A stretch of DNA of 64,000 nucleotides from CAWACP01 sp963780655 (GTDB lineage Bacteria > Acidobacteriota > Terriglobia > Bryobacterales > Bryobacteraceae). The notes under the pieces were generated by a model. The model saw only the letters and a list, made by a program, of their open reading frames with translations, made no database searches and was not told the DNA's origin. The stretch lies in NCBI GenBank assembly GCA_963780655.1, contig CAWACP010000010.1, forward strand, positions 124,001-188,000, written 5' to 3'. The position numbers and the translations under genes are program-made. Positions 28,038 to 36,290 of the stretch are shown here, piece by piece; positions within the stretch are counted from its first letter, which is position 1; each line of letters begins with the position of its first letter.

Positions 28038-28636
28038 TCTGCCTCTTGATTTAAGCCAGGGGCGCGACGATTAAATTTCGTCATGGACTTTTCGACGCCC
28101 TCAGCAACTATGGACTCCACCGCCTGACTCGAATAGTCCAGCAGCTCGTCCAACTCCTCTTTCTGCGCCCGCCGAAATTCGGAGAGCACGATCCGGGCTC
28201 CGTCGCGGTTACCCGCCCCCCCATGGATGCCCAGCCGAACACGGGGAAAAATCTTCGTACCGGCGGCATTGATCACGGATTCGATTCCGTGATGCCCGCC
28301 GTCGGACCCATCCGGCCGAATTCGCAACGACCGCCACGGCAGATCCAGATCGTCGTAGACCAGAATCAGATCGCCCGGCGCGAACTCGTACTTCGCAATC
28401 AAACCCTGCACCGCCGGACCGCTCACGTTCATGAACGTCTGCGGCTTCGCCAGCATCACCCGCCGGCCGCCGACGGCTCCCTGACCCACCAGCGACATGC
28501 AATCCTTGCGCGTGACGCGGATGCCGTTTCGCTCAGCCAGCCGGTCGACGACGAGGAATCCGAGATTATGCGGCGTATTCTCGTAATCCGCCCCCGGATT
28601 CCCCAGCCCGACGATCAGCTTCTCAAACTCAGCCAT
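28034..28636 (-). CDS. pth: Peptidyl-tRNA hydrolase
   Basis: 200 residues. Pth recycles tRNA from prematurely released peptidyl-tRNA. It has 'LIVGLGNPGADYENTPHNLG' with catalytic His 23, 'KPQTFMNVSG', 'VYDDLDLPWRSLRIRPDGSD' and 'GGHHGIES'. The order rplY-pth-rpsF is common. Its stop overlaps the rpsF start by 4 bp. A family A palindrome lies between it and rplY. Confidence 0.97.
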   Translation of the reverse strand: MAEFEKLIVGLGNPGADYENTPHNLGFLVVDRLAERNGIRVTRKDCMSLVGQGAVGGRRVMLAKPQTFMNVSGPAVQGLIAKYEFAPGDLILVYDDLDLPWRSLRIRPDGSDGGHHGIESVINAAGTKIFPRVRLGIHGGAGNRDGARIVLSEFRRAQKEELDELLDYSSQAVESIVAEGVEKSMTKFNRRAPGLNQEAE

Positions 28637-28641
28637 AGGCT

Positions 28642-28664
28642 GTAGAGCAGGCTTTCAGCCTGCA
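28642..28664. repeat. Family A palindrome between rplY and pth
   Basis: TGTAGAGCAGGCTTTCAGCCTGCA, an inverted family A unit. It lies inside a minus-strand operon, so it would be transcribed and could act as an intra-operon mRNA hairpin. Confidence 0.75.
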
Positions 28665-28675
28665 AAGCCACAACC

Positions 28676-29377
28676 CTACTTCTTCTTCTTTTCCTTCTCG
28701 TCGGGCGCGGCGCCTTCCTCTTCCTTCTTGCCCTTCTTGATTACCTCGGGCTCGGCGGCGGCAGCGGGCGCGGCGCCTTCGACAACAGCAGCAGCCGGCG
28801 CCACCTCTTCCACAACCCTGATGGCCACCACGTGCGCCAACACCAGATCGCCCGAGCTCACCAGCTTTACCGAACCGCTCAGCGGAATCTCGCTCGCACG
28901 GATCGACTGGTTGAGCATCAGCTCCGACACGTCGATCGAGAACTGCTCGGGGATGTCCACGGGCAGGCACTCCACTTCCAGTTCGCGTGTAATCACTTCC
29001 AGCAGACCGCCCTGTTCCTTGACGCCGCGGGCGTCGCCGGTGGTCTGGATCGGCACCTTCACGCGCAGGGCCTTCGTCATGTCCACGCGCTTGAGGTCGA
29101 CGTGCAGCAGGTTGTCCTTAATCGGATCGCGCTGCCAGTCGACGATCATCACCGGCGTGGTCTCGCCGCCCTCGATCTGCACGTTGAAAATGGTATTGTG
29201 TCCGCTGCCGGTGTGCAGAATCCGGTTAATGTCTTTCGGGCTCACGGCCACCGCGACCGCGGCCTCGCCGGCGCCGTACACCACGGCGGGCGCGAACCCG
29301 CGGACCCTCAGGCGGCGCGCTTCATTTTTCCCACGTTCGGAGCGCGGCTCGGCCGCTACTGTAATGTCGTTCTTCAT
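28676..29377 (-). CDS. rplY: 50S ribosomal protein L25 (CTC/TL5 type)
   Basis: 233 residues. The N-terminal 5S-rRNA-binding domain ('RGFAPAVVYGAGEAAVAVAV', 'GSGHNTIFNVQIEGGETTPV') is joined to the C-terminal domain of the long CTC form ('LEVECLPVDIPEQFSIDVSE', 'GDLVLAHVVAIRVVEEV'). It ends in an Ala-rich then Lys/Glu-rich tail ending KEKKKK. It lies in the usual place between prs and pth. Confidence 0.96.
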   Translation of the reverse strand: MKNDITVAAEPRSERGKNEARRLRVRGFAPAVVYGAGEAAVAVAVSPKDINRILHTGSGHNTIFNVQIEGGETTPVMIVDWQRDPIKDNLLHVDLKRVDMTKALRVKVPIQTTGDARGVKEQGGLLEVITRELEVECLPVDIPEQFSIDVSELMLNQSIRASEIPLSGSVKLVSSGDLVLAHVVAIRVVEEVAPAAAVVEGAAPAAAAEPEVIKKGKKEEEGAAPDEKEKKKK

Positions 29378-29421
29378 TGCTCTCTCTGCCTTCCTCGCCG
29401 GGCGCAGAGCGCCGGCCGATC

Positions 29422-30393
29422 CTAAATGAACAGTGTGCTGACGGAACCGTCCTCGTGGATGGATTGAATGGCCCTGGCCAGAAGCGGCGCCACCGAAAGC
29501 GTTTTGATACGCGAACAGCGGCTGGCTTCGTCACTGAGCGGGATGGAGTTCGTAACCACCACTTCCTGAATCTTCGAGTTTGCGATCCGTTCCACGGCCG
29601 GTCCGGAGAGCACCGGGTGCGTCGCGCACGCCGTCACGCCCACCGCGCCGTGTTCCAGTAAAGCTTCCGCGGCCTTCACCAGCGTTCCGGCCGTATCGAT
29701 CAAATCGTCCACAATCAAACAATGCGCCCCGCTCACCTCGCCGATGATGTGCATCACCTCGGCCACGTTGGCGTCCGTACGGCGCTTGTCAATAATCGCC
29801 AGCGGCGCATTCAGCCGTTTGGCGAACGCCCTCGCACGCTCCACGCCGCCCGCGTCCGGCGAAACCACGGTCAGATCGCGCCGTCCGATGGAGTCGAAAT
29901 ACTCGATCATCACCGGAGCCGCGAACAGATGGTCCACCGGAACATCAAAGAAGCCCTGAATCTGAGCGGCATGCAAATCCAGCGCCAGCACGCGGTCGGC
30001 GCCGGCTGTCTGGATGAGGTTTGCCACCAGGCGGGCTGAAATCGGCATGCGCGGCCGGTCCTTACGGTCCTGCCGAGCGTACCCATAATAGGGTAACACT
30101 GCCGTGATTCGCGCCGCTGAAGCCCTCTTCAGCGCGTCGGTCATCAGCAGCACTTCCATCAGGTTGTGGTCTACCGGCGTGCAGGTGGGCTGCACCACGA
30201 AGCAGTCGGCCCCGCGGACGTTTTCCTGCACCTGCAGGTGGATCTCGCCATCGGAGAACGTCTTCACCGACACGCTGCCCGGCGTCGAACCCAGCGCGCC
30301 GCAAATCTTGCCCGCCAGCACCGGGTTCGCATTACCGCTGAAGACTTTAAGCTGCGTGAATCTCATTTCTCGTACCAGCTTCGGAGCGGCCAT
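29422..30393 (-). CDS. prs: Ribose-phosphate pyrophosphokinase
   Basis: The enzyme makes PRPP from ribose 5-phosphate and ATP. The body has 'KTFSDGEIHLQVQENVRGAD', 'YYGYARQDRKDRPRMPISAR', 'DLTVVSPDAGGVERARAFAK' and the PRPP loop 'CLIVDDLIDTAGTLVKAAEA'. ATG 30393 has a good GGAG five bases upstream and gives 323 residues. ATG 30366 (MRFTQLKVFSG, 314 residues, the usual length) overlaps the ispE stop as ATGA and may be the true start. It lies in an ispE-prs-rplY-pth cluster. Confidence 0.95.
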   Translation of the reverse strand: MAAPKLVREMRFTQLKVFSGNANPVLAGKICGALGSTPGSVSVKTFSDGEIHLQVQENVRGADCFVVQPTCTPVDHNLMEVLLMTDALKRASAARITAVLPYYGYARQDRKDRPRMPISARLVANLIQTAGADRVLALDLHAAQIQGFFDVPVDHLFAAPVMIEYFDSIGRRDLTVVSPDAGGVERARAFAKRLNAPLAIIDKRRTDANVAEVMHIIGEVSGAHCLIVDDLIDTAGTLVKAAEALLEHGAVGVTACATHPVLSGPAVERIANSKIQEVVVTNSIPLSDEASRCSRIKTLSVAPLLARAIQSIHEDGSVSTLFI

Positions 30394-31292
30394 TTGTTCT
30401 CCGCGATATGATGTCGCAATTGCCCCCGCCACAGCGCACGATAGCTGCGGCGGCTGATCAGCTTCACCGGAAACGCCCGCTCCCGGGTGAAGGCGGATGC
30501 GGCCTGGTTGCGCGCCTCAGGCGAATCGAAGATTCCAAACACCGCCGACCCGCTTCCTGTCATCAGGGCCGGCCGCGCGCCCAGCTTCACTAGTTTTCGC
30601 CTGATTGTACTTAACCGGGGATGCTGCCGGAAAACTGCTGTTTCAAAATCGTTCTGACACACCCACTCGCCTGCCCCGCGGGAATCCTCGTCCCGCCAGG
30701 CGAATGTCTGCAAACTATTAAGAATACTGGACGGAACCTCATATGTCAAACCCCGCGCCAGCGCCCGATATGCTTCCGGCGTGGAGACGTGAATATCGGG
30801 AGCAACCACCAGCGCGGGATGCTCGGGAAGTTCCGGCAGCGGATAAAGTTCCGTGCCGCGGCCGATGCCCAGCGCCGTGCCGCCGTGCAGGAAAAACGGC
30901 ACATCGCTGCCGAGCTGTCCCGCGAGATCGGTCAGCAGGGCGAGGTCGGCGCGAACGCCGGCGAGGGTCGGGAGCGACAGCAGCACCGCGGCTGCATCGC
31001 TGGATCCGCCGCCGAGTCCAGCGCCCATCGGGATCGACTTGGTCAGACGAAAGCGCGCGAGCCCGCGGATGTTGAGCGCGTCCATTACCAGATCGGCCGC
31101 GCGGACGATCAGATTATTCTCGATCTCGATGGCCGATTCGAGTTCCACCGCGCGGCCGCGGCCTGGCGTGAACTCTATGTCGATGTGGTCGGCCAGAGAG
31201 ATGGTCTGGAAAACGGTGCGGAGATCGTGAAAACCGTCGGCGCGCTTGTTCAGCACCAGCAGGCTGAGATTCAGCTTGGCGAGTGCGCGCAC
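30363..31292 (-). CDS. ispE: 4-diphosphocytidyl-2-C-methyl-D-erythritol kinase
   Basis: 309 residues from GTG 31292. IspE phosphorylates CDP-ME in the MEP isoprenoid pathway. It has 'RALAKLNLSLLVLNKRADGF' at the start, the GHMP kinase ATP loop 'SIPMGAGLGGGSSDAAAVLL' (Gly/Ser-rich) and 'GSDVPFFLHGGTALGIGRGT', and 'MTGSGSAVFGIF' near the end. The upstream open frame is antisense to a repeat, so I start at the GTG next to the conserved N-terminus. Its end overlaps prs. Confidence 0.95.
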   Translation of the reverse strand: MRALAKLNLSLLVLNKRADGFHDLRTVFQTISLADHIDIEFTPGRGRAVELESAIEIENNLIVRAADLVMDALNIRGLARFRLTKSIPMGAGLGGGSSDAAAVLLSLPTLAGVRADLALLTDLAGQLGSDVPFFLHGGTALGIGRGTELYPLPELPEHPALVVAPDIHVSTPEAYRALARGLTYEVPSSILNSLQTFAWRDEDSRGAGEWVCQNDFETAVFRQHPRLSTIRRKLVKLGARPALMTGSGSAVFGIFDSPEARNQAASAFTRERAFPVKLISRRSYRALWRGQLRHHIAENKWPLRSWYEK

Positions 31293-31361
31293 GCGAGCCC
31301 GGCGGATTTCAGGCCGCCGATGAACTCCGATTAACGCCGATGGGACTCTGGTTTTCAATAT

Positions 31362-31479
31362 GTGGGGCAGGCGCCTCGCCTGCGGCGGGCGCCCCGCCCG
31401 CCTGGTCTGGCGGAATACGCATTCAGGACACTGCGGCAGGCCGACGAGGCGTCGGCCGCAGGCGAGGCGCCCGCCCCAC
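31362..31479. repeat. Dispersed GTGGGGC-type inverted repeat, copy 2
   Basis: GTGGGGCAGGCGCCTCGCCT through GCCGCAGGCGAGGCGCCCGC to CCCAC. Arms are strongly complementary. It is closely related to 4410-4541: the block CGCCTCGCCTGCGGCGGGCG and the following CCCCGCCCGCCTGG are identical. It lies between apt and ispE. Confidence 0.8.
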
Positions 31480-31548
31480 AAACGCCAGCTACGAAACTTC
31501 CAGAATCAGGCGGTGTATTCATCTGCGTTCATCCCTGCTGGGGCCTTC

Positions 31549-32085
31549 TCAGTAGTGGACCATCGAGTACAGGTCGTAGCTGCCCAGCTTGTTGCGCCCG
31601 TGCAAAAAGTCGAGTTCCAGAACGAAGCCGAGCCCGGCCACTCGGCCGCCCAGCGTCTCCACCAGCGTACAAACCGCCGCGGCTGTTCCTCCGGTTGCCA
31701 GCACATCATCCACGATCAGCACGTTCTGTCCGGGTTGAATCGCGTCGGCGTGGATCTCGAGCACGTCGGTGCCATACTCCAGCGCGTACTCGACACGCTG
31801 CGTCAGCGCCGGCAGCTTCTTCGGCTTGCGCACCGGAACGAAGCCGGTCCCCAGCGCGTACGCCAGAGCCGGCGCGAAAATGAATCCGCGCGCCTCGATG
31901 CCGAGCACCACATCGACAGCGGAAGCGGCGTAGTGGTCCTTTAGCCGATCGATCACGGCTTTCAGTCCCGCCGGCTCCTTGAGCAGCGTGGTGATGTCGT
32001 AGAAATTGATCCCCGGTTTGGGGAAATCCGGCACTTCCCGAATGAGCGCCTTCAGGTCGTCCATCGGTTGCACAACCGTACTCAC
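31549..32085 (-). CDS. apt: Adenine phosphoribosyltransferase
   Basis: 178 residues. Apt salvages adenine to AMP with PRPP. It has 'LIREVPDFPKPGINFYDITT', 'GIEARGFIFAPALAYALGTG', 'ALEYGTDVLEIHADAIQPGQ' and the PRPP loop 'VLIVDDVLATGGTAAA'. GTG 32085 is chosen because GGAGG lies six bases upstream; ATG 32064 (MDDLKALIRE) also fits the family. Together with prs nearby this gives PRPP supply and use, although a repeat and ispE lie between. Confidence 0.96.
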   Translation of the reverse strand: MSTVVQPMDDLKALIREVPDFPKPGINFYDITTLLKEPAGLKAVIDRLKDHYAASAVDVVLGIEARGFIFAPALAYALGTGFVPVRKPKKLPALTQRVEYALEYGTDVLEIHADAIQPGQNVLIVDDVLATGGTAAAVCTLVETLGGRVAGLGFVLELDFLHGRNKLGSYDLYSMVHY

Positions 32086-32159
32086 ACTGATCCTCCGCCG
32101 ATCCTGCGTTGTGAACCCACAAGTGTATCAACGAATTCTCGCCATGCGTGCATGCGCCA

Positions 32160-32789
32160 TTACCCGGGCAGCCCCAGAAACCGCAGCGTCTCAGCGCCCA
32201 TGCGGTCCATTACGTCGGTCAGATCGTGGCCGGAATCGAGCTCGATGAGCCGCACGTTCGGGTGCGCGCCTGCGAACCGGCGCGAGTATTCCACCGGAAC
32301 AACCGTGTCGTGGACGCCGTGAAAAATCAGGCCGGGCTGCTGGAAATCCGGCTCGTCTTCGTAATCCCGCGCGTCGTCCATCAACTGCCATCCCAGTTCG
32401 CGCATGCAGTTGTCTGCATAGTGCGGCACTTCCATGCTGCCGATCAGAAGCCACATGTTCATCTGATCCTCGCCCACGGCCGCGGCAAAGGTCTCCGCGA
32501 ACGCGAATGCCGGCGCCATCAGGACCACTCGCTCCACCTGGGCATGACGAGCGGCATAGAGCGCGGCGAGATAGCCACCCATGCTCGAGCCGATCAGCGT
32601 TACCGGACCTTTACGGCAGGCGCGCGCAATCACGGCGAGCTGCGCGGTCACGGTCAGCTCGCGGAAGCGGCCCTCCGCGAGATCGGGGACCGTCACATCC
32701 ACTCCGGCCGAGTAGAGAAGCTCGGAGAAGAAGCGCGCCTTGCGCGACTGCGGGCCGCTGGCGAAGCCGTGCAGATAGACGACGCGCAT
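32160..32789 (-). CDS. Alpha/beta hydrolase (YqiA-like esterase)
   Basis: 209 residues of the small alpha/beta hydrolase group related to YqiA/YcfP. It starts 'MRVVYLHGFASGPQSRKARF' (oxyanion His-Gly). The nucleophile elbow is 'GSSMGG', the acid is likely the Asp in 'FHGVHDTVVP', and the His is in 'DSGHDL'. No signal peptide is present, so it should be a cytoplasmic esterase or thioesterase of unknown substrate. Its start shares a base with the stop of the gene upstream (32789). Confidence 0.88.
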   Translation of the reverse strand: MRVVYLHGFASGPQSRKARFFSELLYSAGVDVTVPDLAEGRFRELTVTAQLAVIARACRKGPVTLIGSSMGGYLAALYAARHAQVERVVLMAPAFAFAETFAAAVGEDQMNMWLLIGSMEVPHYADNCMRELGWQLMDDARDYEDEPDFQQPGLIFHGVHDTVVPVEYSRRFAGAHPNVRLIELDSGHDLTDVMDRMGAETLRFLGLPG

Positions 32790-33655
32790 CAGTTCGCCGG
32801 CCGCACCAGACGCCAGTCCGAATATTCGGCGCGGTCTTCCACCTGGAGCTGCCCGTTGATGAATCGCCGGTGCAGCAGCGATGCCGGCTCCAGAACGCCG
32901 GGCGAAGGAGATAGATAGTCCACTTCGGCTTCATCCCGCACAGAAATTTTCCCACCGCGCTCAGACGCCATGGTCACGCGTAGGGGTACGTTGTCGCCCG
33001 CGCGCAGATACACCATGCCGGAGAGAGGAACCTCGCGCGGGCGTCCCCCGTCGTTCAGGTGCAGCGCCTGTTTGCCCGCGTTCTGCAGGTAGCGGAATAT
33101 GTTCACCTCGTCCGCCCCTACTCTTCCGGTCCCCTGATCGGTGAACGTGTAGTCGTCGATGTGGCGGTTCGTGAACAGCAGCACGATCTGCCCGAAGTCG
33201 GCGGGCGCGTCGCCCAGAGCGGCGGCGTCGAATTCCTCGATCAGCCGGCGCTTCTCATCGTCGTCGCGGGTAATCAGTATGCGGCGGAACTCGTCCCAGC
33301 TCGCGCCATGGCGGGCCGGCTTTCCATCGATGGAGACGATCTGGCGGAACTCATGGATGGATTCCGGGGCTGACCGCAGCGCGCCGAAACCATACCACGA
33401 CACGATCTCGCGCGTGACCGGCATGGCTTCGGCCGAGTCGGGCTTCTTGTTGGTGAAATGAAAACCGCGCCGTTGCTTTCTAATCGTTGTGCTCTGGCGC
33501 AGGGTCTCCACAGCGGCCCGCAGCGGAGCCGCTCCCCAGAAATCTCCCGCCTGGCGGGCGAGAGCGCGAATGGGCGGCAGCGAAGCGGGAGCGTTCCCGG
33601 CGGACACCGCGGCCCAGATGAGGAAAGGACAAATCGCCGCCGCCAGCGCTCGCAT
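32789..33655 (-). CDS. Secreted protein of unknown function
   Basis: 288 residues with an N-terminal signal peptide (about 1-19, 'AAAICPFLIWAAVSAGNA'). Motifs are 'EIVSWYGFGALRSAPESIHE', 'QIVSIDGKPARHG' and 'DNVPLRVTMASERGGKISVR'. The pattern resembles proteins from acidobacteria in which a 'FRQIVSVDG' phrase precedes a beta-rich part, but I cannot name the family. It is coupled to the hydrolase downstream by an overlap. Confidence 0.75.
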   Translation of the reverse strand: MRALAAAICPFLIWAAVSAGNAPASLPPIRALARQAGDFWGAAPLRAAVETLRQSTTIRKQRRGFHFTNKKPDSAEAMPVTREIVSWYGFGALRSAPESIHEFRQIVSIDGKPARHGASWDEFRRILITRDDDEKRRLIEEFDAAALGDAPADFGQIVLLFTNRHIDDYTFTDQGTGRVGADEVNIFRYLQNAGKQALHLNDGGRPREVPLSGMVYLRAGDNVPLRVTMASERGGKISVRDEAEVDYLSPSPGVLEPASLLHRRFINGQLQVEDRAEYSDWRLVRPAN

Positions 33656-33709
33656 GCCTCATTGTAACGGCGGGAGCCGTGGGGCCCGGCAGCGGAATCG
33701 GCGGGGTTG

Positions 33710-33738
33710 CTGACAAGATGCGCCAGAGCCGATAGTAT
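33710..33738 (+). promoter_or_regulatory. Possible sigma-70 promoter for acpP-fabF
   Basis: CTGACA (33710-33715), a 17-base spacer and TAGTAT (33733-33738) resemble -35 and -10 boxes, about 90 bp upstream of acpP in the divergent gap. This rests on visual match only. Confidence 0.4.
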
Positions 33739-33828
33739 AGGACTGTTACCGTTCTAATCATCCGTAAACAGTTGAAACCCGGACCGTCTGGCCGATAGAA
33801 TCGCAGTTTGCCAGAGAATGGAGGATTC

Positions 33829-34065
33829 ATGTCAGTTGAGCAGAAGGTGAAGCAGATCATCGTGGAGCAACTGGGAGTCGACGAGAGTCAGGTCGACAAC
33901 ACAGCCTCTTTCGTCGACGACCTCGGCGCGGACTCGTTAGATATCGTGGAATTGGTAATGGCTTTCGAAGAAGCATTCGATATCGACATTCCGGACGAGG
34001 ACGCCGAGAAGATCGCCACCGTCAAAGACGCCATCGACTACATCGAAGCGAAGAAGAAGCCGTAA
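33829..34065 (+). CDS. acpP: Acyl carrier protein
   Basis: 78 residues, acidic, with 'FVDDLGADSLDIVELVMAFE' carrying the Ser (S36) that receives 4'-phosphopantetheine. A GGAGGA ribosome site lies just before ATG 33829. fabF follows 20 bp later; the pair is the usual arrangement in fatty acid synthesis. Confidence 0.98.
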   Translation: MSVEQKVKQIIVEQLGVDESQVDNTASFVDDLGADSLDIVELVMAFEEAFDIDIPDEDAEKIATVKDAIDYIEAKKKP

Positions 34066-34085
34066 GGCGGCGCGGGGATTCACGC

Positions 34086-35327
34086 TTGTCTCGCAGAGTT
34101 GTCATCACGGGCGTCGGCCTCGTGAGCGCCCTGGGTATTGGTACGGAAGAGACCTGGCAGGGCATTCGCGAAGGCCGCAGTGGAGTTTCCACCATTGAGC
34201 AGTTCGATCCGGCGGGGTTCGCCTGCCGAATCGCCGGCGAGGTGAAGAACTTCGAACCGGGGCGCTTCATCGAGCGCAAGGAAGTTAAGAAGATGGCGCG
34301 CTTTATCCAGTTCGCCATCGCCGCCAGCGATTTCGCCATGCAGAGCGCGGCGCTCGAAGTGCGGCCCGAGTGGGCCGAGCGCACCGGCGTTTTCATCGGC
34401 AGCGGCATCGGCGGTTTCGAGATCATCGAGCGCGAGCACCGCACCCTGCTCGAAAGAGGGCCATCGCGCATTTCGCCGTTTTTCATTCCGGCCGTCATCG
34501 TCAATCTCGCATCGGGACAGGTGTCCATTCGTTTCCGGGCGAAGGGGCCGAACTCGGCGACGGCCACCGCATGCACCAGCAGCGCGCACTCGATCGGCGA
34601 TTCCTGCAAGATCATCGAGCGTGGCGCGGCCGACGTGATGATCTGCGGCGGGGCCGAAGCGGCCATCACGCCTTTGAGCATCGGCGGGTTCGCCGCCATG
34701 CGCGCTCTTTCACAGCGCAACGATGAGCCGCAGCGAGCTTCGCGGCCATGGGATGCGCAGCGCGACGGGTTCGTGGTGGGCGAAGGCGCCGGCATCCTTG
34801 TTCTGGAGGAACTGGACTTTGCGCGCCGCCGCGGGGCCCGCATTCTGGCCGAAATCATCGGCTACGGGATGAGCGGCGATGCGTATCACATTACCAGCCC
34901 TGCGGAGGACGGCGACGGAGCGTTCCGCGTGATGCGCGCCGCCATCGAGGACGCGGGCATCCGGCCCGATCAGATCGATTACATCAACGCGCACGGCACC
35001 TCGACCGAGGTGGGCGACAAGATCGAGACCATCGCCATCAAGCGCTGCTTCTGCGACCACGCTTACAAGGTGGCGGTGAGCTCCACCAAATCGATGACCG
35101 GCCATTTGCTGGGCGGCGCCGGCGGGCTGGAGGCCGGACTGACTGTGCTGGCCATGCGCGATCAGATCGCCCCACCGACAATCAATCACGAGTTCCCCGA
35201 TCCCGACTGCGATCTCGATTACGTTCCCAACGAGGCGCGCCCGATGAGGATCGAGTATGCCCTGTCGAACTCCTTCGGCTTCGGGGGCACGAATGGCAGC
35301 CTGGTATTCCGGACTTTCAGGGAATAA
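34086..35327 (+). CDS. fabF: 3-oxoacyl-[acyl-carrier-protein] synthase II
   Basis: 413 residues from TTG 34086 ('SRRVVITGVGLVSALGIGTE'). FabF condenses malonyl-ACP with acyl-ACP. The active-site Cys is in 'ATACTSSAHSIG' (C163), with His in 'DYINAHGTSTEVGDK' and in 'STKSMTGHLLGGAGGLE'. It ends 'NSFGFGGTNGSLVFR'. Length is normal. It forms an operon with acpP. Confidence 0.97.
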   Translation: MSRRVVITGVGLVSALGIGTEETWQGIREGRSGVSTIEQFDPAGFACRIAGEVKNFEPGRFIERKEVKKMARFIQFAIAASDFAMQSAALEVRPEWAERTGVFIGSGIGGFEIIEREHRTLLERGPSRISPFFIPAVIVNLASGQVSIRFRAKGPNSATATACTSSAHSIGDSCKIIERGAADVMICGGAEAAITPLSIGGFAAMRALSQRNDEPQRASRPWDAQRDGFVVGEGAGILVLEELDFARRRGARILAEIIGYGMSGDAYHITSPAEDGDGAFRVMRAAIEDAGIRPDQIDYINAHGTSTEVGDKIETIAIKRCFCDHAYKVAVSSTKSMTGHLLGGAGGLEAGLTVLAMRDQIAPPTINHEFPDPDCDLDYVPNEARPMRIEYALSNSFGFGGTNGSLVFRTFRE

Positions 35328-35403
35328 CGAAAACGCTTGCTCAAGGGAGTTCGATATGGCCCTTTCAGGGCCGCAATCAGTCGATGAAAAGAAGGTTTTG
35401 CTC

Positions 35404-35489
35404 CGTGGGGCAGACGATCGGTTTATGTCGTCTGCCTGTTCGAGTGCCCTGGCATTGGCAGACGACATAAACCGATCGTCTGCCCCACG
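35404..35489. repeat. Perfect 33-bp inverted repeat (GTGGGGCAGACGATCGG type)
   Basis: Left arm 35404-35436 begins CGTGGGGCAGACGATCGGTT and ends GTCGTCTGCC. Right arm 35457-35489 is its exact reverse complement, with a 20-base loop between. It lies between fabF and etfB. A diverged copy is at 22226-22350. Confidence 0.85.
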
Positions 35490-35528
35490 GGGAAGCGAAG
35501 CTATATTTTCAAGGAAGCGGTCTGACCT

Positions 35529-36290
35529 ATGAAGATCCTCGTCTGTATCAAACAGGTTCCGGTGCGCGACTCGCAACTGCGCGTCGCCGCCGATGGCCGC
35601 TGGATCGATGAGAGCGATCTCAGCTTCGAGGTGAACGAGCCCGATGCCTACGCGCTCGAAACCGCGCTCCAACTGAAGGAGAAGCACGGCGGCGAAGTGG
35701 TGGTGGTGTGCGCGGGGCCCGCGCGCGCCGCTCAGACCATCCGCGAGGCTCTGGCCAAAGGCGCCGACCGTGCCATCCACGTGGAGCTGGAGAATCCCGC
35801 CGGGTACGATACCCTCGGCCTCGCGCGGCTGCTGGCGGACGCCGTAACGCCGGAGCAGCCGGATCTGATCGTCACCGGCCTGCAGTCGGACGATCTCGGC
35901 TACGGACAGACCGGCGTCGTTCTGGCCGAACTGCTGGGCGCGCCGCACGGGACCATCATCATGCAGGTGGAGAAGACCGACGGCGGTATCCGCGTGAAGC
36001 GCGAGCTGGAGGACGGCTGGTTCCAGAATGTGGAGATGCCGCTGCCGGCCGTGCTGACCATACAATCGGGCATCAACCGGCTGCGTTACGCCACCCTCAT
36101 GGGGATCAAGAAAGCGAAGACGAAACAGATCCGCACGCTGAAGCCGGAGGGCGCGCCGGCCGCCGTCGCGGTCATCGAGCGTGTCTACCCGCCCGAGAAA
36201 ACGAAGCACACCGAGATGCTCACGGGAACGGCGAAAGAAACCGCCGAGAAGCTGGTAGAGAAGCTGCGGTTCGAGGTACGGGTGCTGTGA
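35529..36290 (+). CDS. etfB: Electron transfer flavoprotein beta subunit
   Basis: 253 residues. With EtfA it carries electrons from acyl-CoA dehydrogenases to the quinone pool. It shows 'MKILVCIKQVPVRDSQLRVA', 'SFEVNEPDAYALETALQLKE', 'LIVTGLQSDDLGYGQTGVVL' (AMP/FAD-binding part) and 'PAVLTIQSGINRLRYATLMG' (the ETF beta signature). Its stop overlaps the GTG of etfA. Confidence 0.97.
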   Translation: MKILVCIKQVPVRDSQLRVAADGRWIDESDLSFEVNEPDAYALETALQLKEKHGGEVVVVCAGPARAAQTIREALAKGADRAIHVELENPAGYDTLGLARLLADAVTPEQPDLIVTGLQSDDLGYGQTGVVLAELLGAPHGTIIMQVEKTDGGIRVKRELEDGWFQNVEMPLPAVLTIQSGINRLRYATLMGIKKAKTKQIRTLKPEGAPAAVAVIERVYPPEKTKHTEMLTGTAKETAEKLVEKLRFEVRVL

